From assembly GCA_014529385.2 (NCBI GenBank), contig CM043967.1, positions 130,821,182 to 130,885,181 of the forward strand: a stretch of 64,000 nt of DNA, given 5' to 3'. Of the stretch, positions 11,508 to 21,815 are shown in pieces. Source of the DNA: Adiantum capillus-veneris (taxonomy: Eukaryota > Streptophyta > Polypodiopsida > Polypodiales > Pteridaceae). The notes under the pieces were generated by a model that was given only the letters and a program-made list of their open reading frames with translations, was not told where the DNA came from and made no database searches. Each line of letters starts with the position of its first letter. The first letter of the stretch is position 1. The translations under genes were made by a program, and so were the position numbers.

Positions 11508-12447
11508 ATGGAGGATAGTGAATGCATTTCAGGTTTCTTTGAACAAGTTTCTCATGTAGATACTATGCTTGAGCTTGAGGCTATAATGGACTCTAGCATG
11601 CAAGATGGAACCCATGTTGTGGAAGTATGCTCTATGGAAAGATATTATGTGATTGAGTTTTTTGAAGATCAGAAAGATTTCAATGCTAATGAAGGACCGG
11701 AAGTGCATGTGGAGACCAAGTACAAAACGGTGGCAAAGAAAGTGAGACCAATGGCCTTACCTTTACCATCAGATTGCAGGAAAAAGCCAGAGCAAGCTTC
11801 TTTGCAGCCGAGTCTCAGAGATCCAAAAAGAACTGGACACAAGTTCACAATGGAATCCCTAAAAGAGATAAAAGTTGGTTGTGAGGAGTTTTTGACAGAT
11901 GAGGAGAAGAAGAGTTTTAAAGAAATGCTTTCAAGACATGGTAAGGCTTGAGATAGGGTGTGTTGATCCTAATATTGTTGCACCTATGGTGATCTTCACT
12001 ATCCCTCATGTACCTTGGAAACTACACCCAATTCCGGTTCCGAAAGCACATTTGCCAAAGTTAATAGAACTACTCAATGAAAAGATTAGCATGGGTATCT
12101 TGGAGCCTTCTTGTGCGCCATATTCAAACAGGTGGTTCACTGCGTCTAAGAAGAATGGAGCTTTGCAGTTCATACAAGATATGCAGCCTGTAAACAAGGT
12201 TATCATCAGGAATGTGGGTACAGGACCTATAGTGGATGAATTTACAAAGGCGTTTGCAGGAAGGTCAATTTACTCCATGGGGGATCTCTATTCAGGGTAC
12301 GATCAATTTCAGCTAGATGTTGAGAGTAGAGATCTGACAACTATGAAAACACCTTTGGGACTCGTAAGGATGTGTACCCTACCTCAAGGAGCAACGAATT
12401 CAGTTGCACATATGATGAATGGGATGAACAAAATTCTATGTGACTTC
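11508..12447 (+). pseudogene. Element B reverse transcriptase, N-terminal part
   Basis: A first frame (11508-11951) covers the linker into RT; a second (11899-12447) holds RT fingers/palm: NRWFTASKKNGALQFIQDMQ, GDLYSGYDQFQLDVE and PQGATNSVAHMMNGMN. The break between frames at about 11945 is a frameshift. The palm is cut at ...MNKILCDF by element F. The continuation with the catalytic FLDD is at 15602. Confidence 0.8.
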
Positions 12448-13080
12448 TGTAACAAACTGCTGACGTGTCAAAGCCTAAAGAATGGAGCCAACTTACAGAT
12501 GATGTGGCTGCACGAGAGCAAAAACCCTAACCCTAATTTTTGCCAAAAACCCTAACTGTTGAAATCCTAATTATAGAAACCCTAACCCTAAAACCTGCAA
12601 ACCCTAATTTTGGAACCCTAACCCTAAAACCTGCAAACCCTAATTCTAAGAAGAACAAGCAACAGAAAAAGAAGTCCTACCAACTTATGGGGACCCTGTC
12701 CAATGGGGCCCCAAGTGACATAAAGGCATTAAAAATAAAGCAGAACACACTCAAAGACTTTGCACATCAAAATATGATGATGTGGCACCTGTACGGACGT
12801 TCCGGAATTCGCGGCGGATTTTTAGGGAAATTCTGAAATTTTAGGAAAGTGATTTTTTGGGGTCAGCTTTTCATATTTTATGCTTTTAGGCTTTGGGCCT
12901 TTAAATATGAGCCTTGGGGGCCCTCTCTGGCACTTTTTAGCGCACAGATTGCAGAGCAGGTGCTCCTTCGCTGTTGTACTTTGTGACTCAGTAGTAATAT
13001 AAAGAAATACCGAAAGGGGCGCCAAGGTTTGGGGCCAATACTCTCTGGGGTGGAATTCCGCCACTCCGTGTCGCGTGTCG

Positions 13081-13112
<32 letters not shown>

Positions 13113-13190
13113 AGTTCAGTTGTTATTGAAGTGCTAAAAGTGTGTTCAATCTGTTCTTTTCTATTGGCACGTGGTGCCCGTCTTGTGACA
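12448..13190 (+). repeat. 5' LTR of element F
   Basis: TGTAACAAACTG ... TCTTGTGACA, 743 bp. It contains CCCTAA-rich telomere-like sequence (12522-12640), the conserved core AATACCGAAAGGGGCGCCAA (13006-13025) preceded by an AATATAAAG sequence, and a (CT)n tract (13080-13110). Confidence 0.9.
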
Positions 13191-13191
13191 G

Positions 13192-13203
13192 TGGTATCAG
13201 AGC
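13192..13203 (+). promoter_or_regulatory. PBS of element F (initiator Met tRNA)
   Basis: TGGTATCAGAGC, one base after the LTR end GTGACA. Confidence 0.9.
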
Positions 13204-14079
13204 ATCAGGCGTGTGCTTTTCTGAAAGCATACCGGTCCTACAAAAGAACAGACACAGCTTTTGGAATTTTATTTGAGGTATCTTCGCGCTACGACCCCGG
13301 ACTTATTAGCCACTCCCACCCATACTTTATCGCGCATTGGGTGCGCTCCCGTCTTCACCGCTCATGGCTTACAGGGCATAAGCCAATTAAGACCACTTGC
13401 AAGAGAAGGATCCAGATTTGTTTCAAGTCACTGTTTTTCTCAGAAGCAGTGCCATGCAGATGTTGATGTCTACAGCTACCAAGCAGCATACTCCAAGTAC
13501 TTGGCAAGCTTTCAAGAAAAAAAAATAAAAAATTGTCCGACATTATACGGTTTCTAACATCTTCCTTCGGAGTGCAACTTCTGGCAGAGTGGGGTATCCT
13601 GAAATGCTTGCCATGGAAAACCCTAGCAGATTATATCTTGAAATTTCTCGACATCTCTCAATAGATGTCTCTTCACGAGCAGATGACCTTGGAGGTTTAG
13701 TGCGATTGCTATCTTGGGACTACCATTGCCGCCAAAGCAACACTGTTTGTCCAAGAGCTGACGAGCCATGCTGTGCTCGGCTACGACCTCATGGAAGGAA
13801 CCTAACCCTAATTTTTGGTGCAGGTTTCAAGATGGAAAGTCAGTCGACTTTTCGAGCTCGACTGATGTCGAGATTGCTTTTTAAGTTTGAGTTCTGTTTG
13901 ATCTTGTTTGGTGATCCTGTTTGGAATTTGTTTGAAATGGATGGTATCTGTTTTGAACCTGTTTTGGTGCCGATTTGAATTGTTTGACTCTGGTTTGATA
14001 CTGGTTTCAATGATTGGTGATTTTACTCCCGGTGGAGAAGTGAGAAATACTGTTTTGGTATTGTTTGAACCTCGGAACG

Positions 14080-14430
14080 ACGCAGGCCGATGCCTAGGGA
14101 GCGTTTCGTTGTATGTTTGAAAACCTCCGAACGATGCAGGCCGATGCCTGGGAAGCGTTTGGTTGTATGCTTATAAAATAATTGTTGTTGTGACTCTCGG
14201 CCCGGACCTGGATGGTTATGCGGGAGGAGTATTAAGAAGTCTGAGCAGTGGTTACTCTCGGCAACTCCAAACGACGCAGGTTGCAGTCTGGGGGGCGTAT
14301 GGTTGTAAAAGGCCTCTATATCTCCCGGCCCGGACCTTTTTAGGTTATGCGGGAGGAGTGATGAGGGAGTCGTTGAATATCTCCCGGCCCGGACCTTGTT
14401 AGGTTATGAGGGAGGAGTGTTCATCGGCGG
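14080..14430 (+). repeat. Degenerate tandem repeats in element F
   Basis: Two repeat types are mixed: CGAACGAYGCAGGCCGATGCCT blocks at about 14070-14160 and 14270, and CGGCCCGGACCT...GGTTATGCGGGAGGAGT blocks at about 14195, 14325 and 14385. There is no long open frame across them. Confidence 0.7.
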
Positions 14431-14632
14431 CTTTATGTTTCTATGTCTTGTAACATGCATATGTGAGCATTTGTGTTGCATTGTGATGTGTCAACCACCG
14501 AATATTCCTAATTGGATGAGATTGCTTGGGTATGTAATTTTAGTGCATCAAGACACCCGTGGAAGATCAGTACGGTCTGGGTGTGATGGCTAATTTTACT
14601 ACGCCGAAATATCAAGAGTTTCGATCTGCACG

Positions 14633-14800
14633 AAAGGAGAAGCTAACTCCTTGACCAAAACAGCCGATAGGAGCAGCTAACTCCTTGATCAAAAGGGCAG
14701 AAAGGAGAAGCTAACTCCTTGACCAAAACAGCCGATAGGAGCAGCTAACTCCTTGATCAAAAGAGCAGAAAGGAGAAGCTAACTCCTTAATAAAAAGAGC
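14633..14800 (+). repeat. 68-bp tandem repeat with hairpin units
   Basis: Units start at 14633, 14701 and 14769. Each contains two versions of GGAGMAGCTAACTCCTTGA. In the first, AAGGAG and CTCCTT can pair over a 7-nt loop, so the array forms about five short hairpins just upstream of the 3' LTR. Confidence 0.8.
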
Positions 14801-14907
14801 AAATTGATTGTCCCTCGGAATGACCCTCGGGAATTTTTGAGCTAACTTGAGTTGTTTTGTAGATATGCTGTAATCGCGGACGATTACTCTCTTTCAAGAA
14901 GGGGAGA

Positions 14908-15601
14908 TGTAACAAACTGCTAACGTGTCAAAGCCTAAAGAATGGAGTCAACTTACAGATGATGTGGTTGCCCGAGAGCAGAAACCCTAACCCTAATTTT
15001 TGCCAGAAACCCTAATTGCTGAAACCCTAATTTTGAAAACCCTAACCCTAAAACCTGCAAACCCTAATTCTAGAAACCCTAAGAAGAACAAGCAACAGAA
15101 GAAGAAGTCCTACCAACTTATGGGGACCCCGTCTGATGGGGCCCCAAGTGACATGAAGGCATTAAAAATAAAGTAGAACACACTCAAAAGACTTTGCACA
15201 TCAAAATATGATGATGTGGCACCTATACGGACGTTCTGGAATTCGCGGCGGATTTTTAGGGAAATCCCAAAATTTTAGGAAAGTGATTTTGTCAGCTTTT
15301 CATATTTGATGCTTTTAGGTTTTGGGCCTTTAAATATGAGCCTTGGGGGCCCTCTCTGGCACTTTTTAGCGCGCAGATTGCAGAGCAAGTGCTCCTCGGC
15401 TGTTGTAGTTTGTGAATCGGCAGTAATATAAAGAAATACCGAAAGGGGCGCCAAGGTTTGGGGCCAATACTCTCTGGGGTGGAATTCCGCCACTCCGTGT
15501 CGCGTGTCGTCTGTCTCTCTTTCAGTTCAGTTGTTATTGAAGTGCTAAAACTGTGTTCAGTCTGTTCTTTTCTATTGGCATGTGGTGCCCGTCTTGTGAC
15601 A
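14908..15601 (+). repeat. 3' LTR of element F
   Basis: 694 bp, starting TGTAACAAACTGCTAACG and ending CTTGTGACA. Same layout as the 5' copy, with telomere-like block 14982-15085 and core motif 15435-15454. It lacks most of the (CT)n tract. Confidence 0.9.
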
Positions 15602-16179
15602 ACTTCATACCTCAAATCACAATGCCATTTCTTGATGATGTGCCCATCAAAGAATGTGAAGACAAAGACAAAGATGAAGCTATGGATTCAAGGGGGTACC
15701 GTAAGTTTGTTACAGACCATATCAAAGGTTGTGAGAAGATTTTGTCAAGGCTGGAAGAAGTTAATCTTACCCTGTCAGGACAAAAATCTGTATTTGGAGA
15801 TAATGAAGTGTTGATTGTGGGACATATGTGTGGTTTGTATGGTAGAATGCATTGTCCAAAAAAGATGGATGCAATAAAAAACATGAAAGAAACATGTACA
15901 ACTATAACTGAAGTTCGAGGATTTCTTGGTGCTTGCGTCTTCTATCTTATTTGGATACCACATTATGCACATGTAGCAGATCCTCTTTATAGGTTGTTGA
16001 GAAAGAATCAGAAGTTTCGATGGGAAGAAGGGCACACAAAAGCCATGAGAAAGCTAAAGAAGCTACTTCTTTCATTGCCAACCTTGAGAAAGGTAGACTA
16101 TGCATGTGAGAGACCTGTCATTGTGACAGTGGACACGAGTCCTACAGGGATAGGATGGGCAGTAGGGCAAGATGATGAT
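15602..16179 (+). pseudogene. Element B RT C-terminal part and start of RNase H
   Basis: The frame resumes after element F with MPFLDDVPIKECEDKDK, whose FLDD is the RT catalytic box. It continues through the thumb/connection (NLTLSGQKSVFG, VRGFLGACVFYLIWIPHYAH) into RNase H (VIVTVDTSPTGIGWAVGQ). It is cut by chromovirus A right after GQDD. Upstream and downstream parts are in the same order as in intact gypsy pol. Confidence 0.85.
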
Positions 16180-16429
16180 TATAAGGGAAGTATGTGCCAC
16201 TTCCCCCAACTTTCCAGCCCCGTTTTCAAGTGATTACTTGCGCCCCTTGTATTCGGCACTTTCTTATGAAATTGATCATGCGTTCGCATCCCTCATTCTC
16301 GTGTCCCTCTTGCGTTCAGTTTTCAAGTTGAGTTCTTGTATGTGCGTTCGCTTGCCTGCAGGTCCCGTTTGCATCGCAGGTGAGCCGGCGCGGCCCCGTT
16401 TCCGCGACGCCCCGAACGAGGGCGTCACA
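16180..16429 (+). repeat. 5' LTR of chromovirus A
   Basis: TATAAGGGAAGT ... GGGCGTCACA, 250 bp. In the 3' copy the sequence just before is TGTA, giving a canonical TGTATATAAGGG start. Here the 5' edge reads TGATTATAAGGG, so the first four bases of the LTR are altered or lost. Confidence 0.85.
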
Positions 16430-16431
16430 CT

Positions 16432-16443
16432 TGGTATCAGAGC
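16432..16443 (+). promoter_or_regulatory. PBS of chromovirus A (initiator Met tRNA)
   Basis: TGGTATCAGAGC begins three bases after the 5' LTR end CACA. Confidence 0.9.
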
Positions 16444-16793
16444 TTCGGCTCGAGTCCCCGCCGACCCGACGTCGGCCCGCGGCCCGTGGTTGTCACCACG
16501 TTTTCGGCCCGTCTGCCTCGTTTTTTCCACGTTTCCTCCGCGTTCTCGGCCCGTTTTGCCCCGTTTTACCACGTCCCTTGCGTGATTGCCCCGTTTTGCC
16601 TCTTTCCTTGCGTTTTCTCCACATTCCTCAAGGTTTTTCACCGTTTTGAGCCGTGTTTTCGCAGTTTTGTCGTTTTGGACCCGTTTTTCTCACTGTGTCA
16701 TAGTTTTCAAAGTTTTTCAAGTTGTTTCTCGCAGTTTCCCAGTTTTTCGGTATTTTCTGATTTCTCCTCGGCCTCGGCCACAAGAACACCCCA

Positions 16794-18135
16794 ATGGTGG
16801 GAAATCAAGAAGATGAAGAAGGATACAGGACGGAACCGGAACTTCATAGAGCCTAGAAGAAGAACAAAGAGAAAAAGTCGCGACAAGACCACCAAGAGTC
16901 AATGGAAGAAAGACTAGAGGCACGCATCATGGCCTCTGTAGAACACCAAATAAACATGATGTCTGCCAATCTGAGCGACCTACTGCAAACACAGCTAGGC
17001 CAGCGACATGAAGACCGCCCGGGGCCAAGCAATGTCAACACGCGGCGAAACACACAAAGACGACCGCGGCCCGGGAGATTAGAGACAGTTGACGAAGATG
17101 AAGACGACCCGGATGACCGAAGTGAAGGGCGCTACTACAGCCCTGAGAGAAATCTAGAAGATGAAAACAGAGAGAAATCTAGAAGATGAAAACAGACTGG
17201 GCAAATTCAAACCCCTGCCCCCAGAGAAATACCGAGGCCACCGCACCTCACTGGCACTCAACAAGTGGTTCAGTGAGGTCGAAGACTACATGCAGTGGAA
17301 CAACATAGGCAAACGCCGATGGGTGCAAGTGGCCAAAACCTTCCTGGCTGACGACGCCTATGTGTGGTTCTTCAGTGAACAACCTTCAAAGCACTGGGAG
17401 GACTGGGAGGACTTACAAAGAGACATGCTTAGCTATTTTGTGCCAGAAAATGAAGGAAACAAAGTCAGAGATTCGTGGTGCGATCTACGCCAAGACGGCC
17501 CCATATCAGAGTACGTTGTCAAGTACCGCCGCCTGATGCTGCAACTCCCACTCATGCACACAGTAGACAGGCTACATGGATTGCTGTACGGCCTTAAACC
17601 TTGGGCCCGTCGCGAGGTAGAGAAGCAGAATCCCAACACCTGGGAAGTAGCCGCCAACATGGCCGAGAAGCTACGGGATACAAACTCAACCCAAGGTGTC
17701 ATTACACACAACCCTCGCCCCAACAATTTTGCCCCCAATAATGGGCCTAACCCACCTGCCGGGCGAGGCCGCGAGTTTAGACCCAGTTACAGAAGCAATG
17801 GACCCCGCTCACCACCACGGAGCTTTTTGGCAAGCAATTCTTACAGCCCCACATCGAGTAGCTTCTCCTCCAATACTTACAAAAGCAACAACAACTACTC
17901 GCGCCCCGATCGTGTCTGGTGCCGTGACTGCAAGCTTGATCATGGCCCCTACTACCCGTGTGTACGCCAACGCAACCAAGCAGCATCCTCATCTAGCAGG
18001 GTCAACACCCTCCAGATAGAAGAACCACCTTCCCCCCCCCGAATCAGCGTCGAAGAACTGGCTAGCCCTGGGGCTAACCAGCAACCCGGATTGGAGCAGT
18101 GTCCCTCCACCCGAAGTGTATGGCAGCAGCGATAA
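16794..18135 (+). pseudogene. Chromovirus A gag, broken by a stop and a 25-bp duplication
   Basis: The likely start is ATG 16794 (MVGNQEDEEGYRTEPELH...). A TAG at 16854-16856 interrupts it after 20 codons, and the same frame continues from ATG 16902. A perfect 25-bp tandem duplication (17145-17169 and 17170-17194) then shifts the frame by +1; the rest of gag reads from there to the stop at 18135. That part holds the capsid domain (LNKWFSEVEDYMQWNNI, VWFFSEQPSKHWEDWEDL, near 17250-17430), a Pro/Asn/Ser-rich linker and a cysteine motif CRDCKLDHGPYYPC close to a CCHC knuckle (about 17920-17960). Confidence 0.85.
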
Positions 18136-21100
18136 CAGACATTCAGAACTTGTATGTTCAAGCAACAATCGGGTCCCAGAAGCAATGGATCATGGTAGAC
18201 TCAGGCGCCACACACAACTTTCTGTCGCCACAATGTGCCGAGCGCCTGGGCCTACGTCTCACCACCGTCAACGAAACGACAGTAAAGTTTGCCCAAGGAA
18301 AGGATAACAATGTCAAGGCAGCTCGTCAGGTCAGGATCGAGTTGGGTGAATTCACATGTCGGCTGGATTTCATAGTGGTCCCAATGGACGATTTTGAGGC
18401 AATCATTGGTCTCTCCTTCAACGACAAGTACCTCATTGCTCTACTAGGCATGAAGGTGGACCAATTACTGCTAAATAATCAGGGCAAAGCAGTGACAGTA
18501 CAAGGCGCCAGACTCACAACAAGTCAAGCTTTCAACCGCCAGGCGCATATGCAAACCCACTCATCTCCCATCAACCGGCAGGACCCGGCTCAGTCAACAG
18601 CAATGAAAGGCAAACAAAAAGTTCCAGAACACTCCTCACCAAGACTCAATCTCATGAGTGCAAAGCAAGCAAAGCGGGCCCTCAAGAAAGGAGCTCAGGT
18701 TCACCTCTGCATCATGCAGGCAAAGGAGCAGCCCACAGCAAGGCTCAACTCCATCAGCATCGAGCAGGCCAAAGTGGGTGACCCCTCTCTGACCCCCATC
18801 CTTCAAAAGTACAAGGATGTCATGCCTCCAGAACTCCCCCCCGGCTTACCCCCTCCCCGTCAAATTCAACATGAAATTGACCTCATCCCAGGTAGCACTC
18901 CCCCGGCAAAGGCCCCCTACCGCATGAACGACACCGAGCTCAAAGAGCTCAAGAAGCAACTACAGGAATTGGAGGATCAAGGTTTCATCCGGCCCAGCAG
19001 CTCTCCTTTTGGGGCCCCAGTGTTGTTCGTCAAGAAGAAAGATGGCTCGATGCGGCTATGTGTGGATTATCGGGCCCTAAACAAAATAACTATCAAAAAC
19101 AAGTACCCAGTCTCGCTGATGGAAGACCTCCTAGACAGATTACAGGGCGCCAAGTACTTCACGCGCATCGATCTACGCTCAGGCTATCACCAAGTCCGCA
19201 TCGCCCTCAAAGACATTGCGAAGACCGCCTTCCGCACACGCTACGGCTCGTGGGAATGGCTTGTCCTGGGTTTTGGTCTCACTGGCGGCCCTGGCACGTT
19301 CTGCAGAATCATACATGACAGTTTCAGGGACATGATAGATGATTTCCTCATCACATACATTGATGACCTTCTGATTTACAGCAAGACCCTGGAAGAGCAC
19401 CAGAAGCATGTGGCCGTAGTACTCCAACGTCTCCGCGAACACCAACTCTATGCCAAGCTGGAGAAGTGTGAGTTTGCTGTGCAGAAAATCGAGTTCTTGG
19501 GCTTCATCGTCACATCCGAAGGCATTATGGTGGACCCGAAGAAAGTTGACGCTGTCATCAAGTGGGCCCCACCAACATCCATCAAAGAAGTCCGAGAATT
19601 TGTGGGTTTCTGCCAGTACACCCGCCGATTCATCCGCGACTTCAGCAAGATTGCGGCCCCACTTACAGAAATCACAAAAGGCCACAAACCGTTCCAATGG
19701 ACACCCAGAGAAGAAGAAGCTTTTGAGAACCTGAAGATTGCCATGTGCAGTACCCCTGTCCTCCGACTGCCCGACTTCACAAAATCATTTGAAGTACATA
19801 CAGATGCATCAGATGGTGCCATTGGCGGCATCCTCATGCAGGAACAGCAACCCATCGCCTATGAATCTCACAAGTTCACCGATGTAGAGACAAGATGGAC
19901 TACACATGAGAAGGAAATGCTCGCTGTCGTCCACTGCCTCCGAAAGTGGCGACACTATGTCCAAGACAAGCACACAAAGGTCTACACAGATAACATCTCA
20001 CTCAAGTACTTCCAGACCCAACCAAAACTCACCCCCAAGCAAGCCAGGTGGCAAGATACACTGGCAGAATATGACATCGAGATCATCCACAAACCGGGCT
20101 CCACAAATGTCATGCCCGATGCACTCAGCAGAATGCCTACTCTCAATGCTATCTCCTCAGCAACCAGCACGCTACGCCAGCGCATCCTCGACGCTCAGAA
20201 AGCTGATCCGGCTGTCCTCCGCATGCTCCACGACCACATTTCTGGTAAAGCAGCAGTGGGTCTCTTTGAAGTCAGAGACAACCTCTTCTATGTGCATGGA
20301 AAAATTTACATTCCCAATGACCCAGAGCTCAAGAAAGACCTCATGTGGGAGGCTCATGACTGCAAACTAGCTGGACATGGGGGCCAGAAAAGATCTTATG
20401 ACAAACTCCACCAACATTACATGTGGCCCAAAATGAAGGACGACGTAATCGACTACGTGCATACCTGCCCAACCTGTCAACTGGTCAAAGCTCAACGAGT
20501 AAAGCCTGCTGGCCTCCTCCATCCCATGCCAACACCCTCCCGGCCTTGGGACATGGTAAGTATGGACTTCATCGTCGACCTCCCACCCTCCCACGGCCAC
20601 ACTACCATCATGGTGGTCGTCGACTACTTCACCAAGCAGGCTCACTTCATACCGGCAAAGCCTCCCGTCACAGCATACCAAGTAGCCAAACACTTCTTCG
20701 CCAAAGTCTTCAAATACCACGGCCTCCCCTTAGCCATAGTTTCTGATCGCGACACCCGCTTCCTCAGCGACCTCTGGCGCGAGCTGTTCAAGCTGCTAGG
20801 AACCCAGCTCCGCTTCTCCTCCGCCTACCACCCAGAAACCGATGGCCAGACAGAAAGAGTCAACCAAGGCATTGAAGACTACATCCGCAGCTACGTCAAA
20901 GCAGATCAGAAAGACTGGTCCGAATACATGGATGTCCTGGAATTCCACTACAACAACTCCATCCACAGCAGCACGGGCTACACCCCCTTCGAGCTCTCCA
21001 CAGGTAAAGAAGTAATCTCACCCCTGGCACTGGCAACCGGCGACGTGCATGCCCAGGATCTGGAATGTGAAGAATTTCTGCAACAATGGCAAACCCGCAT

Positions 21101-21638
21101 GCAAAGGGCCAAACAAAGTCTCGAGCAAAGCAAGGTACGCATCGCCAAATACGCCAACCAAAAGCGCAGGCCTGCCGAACTCCTCCAAGAAGGTGACTTA
21201 GTCCTCGTCAGCTCCCAGAATATCACCCTCCCTCAAGGCCTCTCCCCCAAGTTCAACCACCGCTACTATGGGCCATACAAAGTGCTGAAGTCATACAACG
21301 ACATCACCTACAAGCTGGACCTCCCATCACACATCAACATCCACAACGCCTTCCATGTAAGTCTACTCAAAAGGTTCGTGCCGGATCACACCTATGGAAG
21401 AAGCCTCCCCGAATATGTAAAGGATGGCCCGCCAAATGAGCCGGAGGCCATCCTAAAGTCCCGCTTCGGGCGCCGGGGACAACTGTTCTATGTCAAATGG
21501 CGAAATCACCCGATGACGGAATGCACTTGGGTACCTGAAGAAATCATGCTCCGACTTGGGAGACCCCTTGTGCTGCGCTTCTACAACATGCCAACTGAAG
21601 AGGAGGACAACCCACTAAATGACAACCACATAGAGTAG
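18099..21638 (+). CDS. Chromovirus A pol polyprotein (PR-RT-RH-IN-chromodomain)
   Basis: The uninterrupted frame, open from 18078, encodes a complete gypsy pol of about 1179 aa. In residue order from 18099: protease DSGA (D34); RT with LCVDYRALNK (near 321) and YIDD (D422, D423); RNase H HTDASDGAIGG (D569); integrase zinc domain from H753 to CPTC; integrase triad D823, D883, E919 with exactly 35 residues between the last two (SDRDTRF ... DGQTERVNQ). A C-terminal chromodomain (GQLFYVKWRNHPMTECTWVP, near 1125-1150) places it in the chromovirus branch, whose integrases target chromatin marks. It is in the -1 frame relative to gag, overlapping by about 58 nt. The first codon given is GTG; the first ATG is 18120, and translation by frameshift from gag is more likely than fresh initiation. 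Confidence 0.95.
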   Translation: MSLHPKCMAAAITDIQNLYVQATIGSQKQWIMVDSGATHNFLSPQCAERLGLRLTTVNETTVKFAQGKDNNVKAARQVRIELGEFTCRLDFIVVPMDDFEAIIGLSFNDKYLIALLGMKVDQLLLNNQGKAVTVQGARLTTSQAFNRQAHMQTHSSPINRQDPAQSTAMKGKQKVPEHSSPRLNLMSAKQAKRALKKGAQVHLCIMQAKEQPTARLNSISIEQAKVGDPSLTPILQKYKDVMPPELPPGLPPPRQIQHEIDLIPGSTPPAKAPYRMNDTELKELKKQLQELEDQGFIRPSSSPFGAPVLFVKKKDGSMRLCVDYRALNKITIKNKYPVSLMEDLLDRLQGAKYFTRIDLRSGYHQVRIALKDIAKTAFRTRYGSWEWLVLGFGLTGGPGTFCRIIHDSFRDMIDDFLITYIDDLLIYSKTLEEHQKHVAVVLQRLREHQLYAKLEKCEFAVQKIEFLGFIVTSEGIMVDPKKVDAVIKWAPPTSIKEVREFVGFCQYTRRFIRDFSKIAAPLTEITKGHKPFQWTPREEEAFENLKIAMCSTPVLRLPDFTKSFEVHTDASDGAIGGILMQEQQPIAYESHKFTDVETRWTTHEKEMLAVVHCLRKWRHYVQDKHTKVYTDNISLKYFQTQPKLTPKQARWQDTLAEYDIEIIHKPGSTNVMPDALSRMPTLNAISSATSTLRQRILDAQKADPAVLRMLHDHISGKAAVGLFEVRDNLFYVHGKIYIPNDPELKKDLMWEAHDCKLAGHGGQKRSYDKLHQHYMWPKMKDDVIDYVHTCPTCQLVKAQRVKPAGLLHPMPTPSRPWDMVSMDFIVDLPPSHGHTTIMVVVDYFTKQAHFIPAKPPVTAYQVAKHFFAKVFKYHGLPLAIVSDRDTRFLSDLWRELFKLLGTQLRFSSAYHPETDGQTERVNQGIEDYIRSYVKADQKDWSEYMDVLEFHYNNSIHSSTGYTPFELSTGKEVISPLALATGDVHAQDLECEEFLQQWQTRMQRAKQSLEQSKVRIAKYANQKRRPAELLQEGDLVLVSSQNITLPQGLSPKFNHRYYGPYKVLKSYNDITYKLDLPSHINIHNAFHVSLLKRFVPDHTYGRSLPEYVKDGPPNEPEAILKSRFGRRGQLFYVKWRNHPMTECTWVPEEIMLRLGRPLVLRFYNMPTEEEDNPLNDNHIE

Positions 21639-21815
21639 TCCTCCCTCCCACTTTGTAACTAGCATCACCCTAGGTAGCTAGACAATGTGGTGGCAACATC
21701 TAACTCCCCTCCTTGTAAATATCCGCCCCAAAACCTCGGCATCAATTTTTGTATCGGCACTCCTCAAAAACCCCGGCTTGACGTGGGCGTCAAGCTCTCT
21801 CAACCCGGGGGTGTA

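Larger units (their letters stand above)
12448..15601 (+). mobile_element. Non-coding LTR element F (LARD-like)
   Basis: This is a complete LTR element: 5' LTR 12448-13190, PBS 13192-13203, internal 13191-14907, purine tract AAGAAGGGGAGA, 3' LTR 14908-15601. Perfect 5-bp target duplications ACTTC flank it (12443-12447 and 15602-15606), and removing it rejoins element B's RT. The 1.7-kb internal region has no gag or pol, only short frames and tandem repeats (14080-14430 and 14633-14800). It is therefore non-autonomous. LTR length and indel differences point to moderate age. Confidence 0.9.

Noticed and set aside
14633-14800. CRISPR-like spaced repeat
   Set aside because: The 68-bp repeat has near-identical intervals rather than unique spacers, lies inside an LTR element of a plant genome and has no cas genes.
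11198-15085. CCCTAA/TTAGGG tracts as a former chromosome end
   Set aside because: They occur at the same place in three LTR copies with clean target duplications, so they are part of the LTR and not a telomere.
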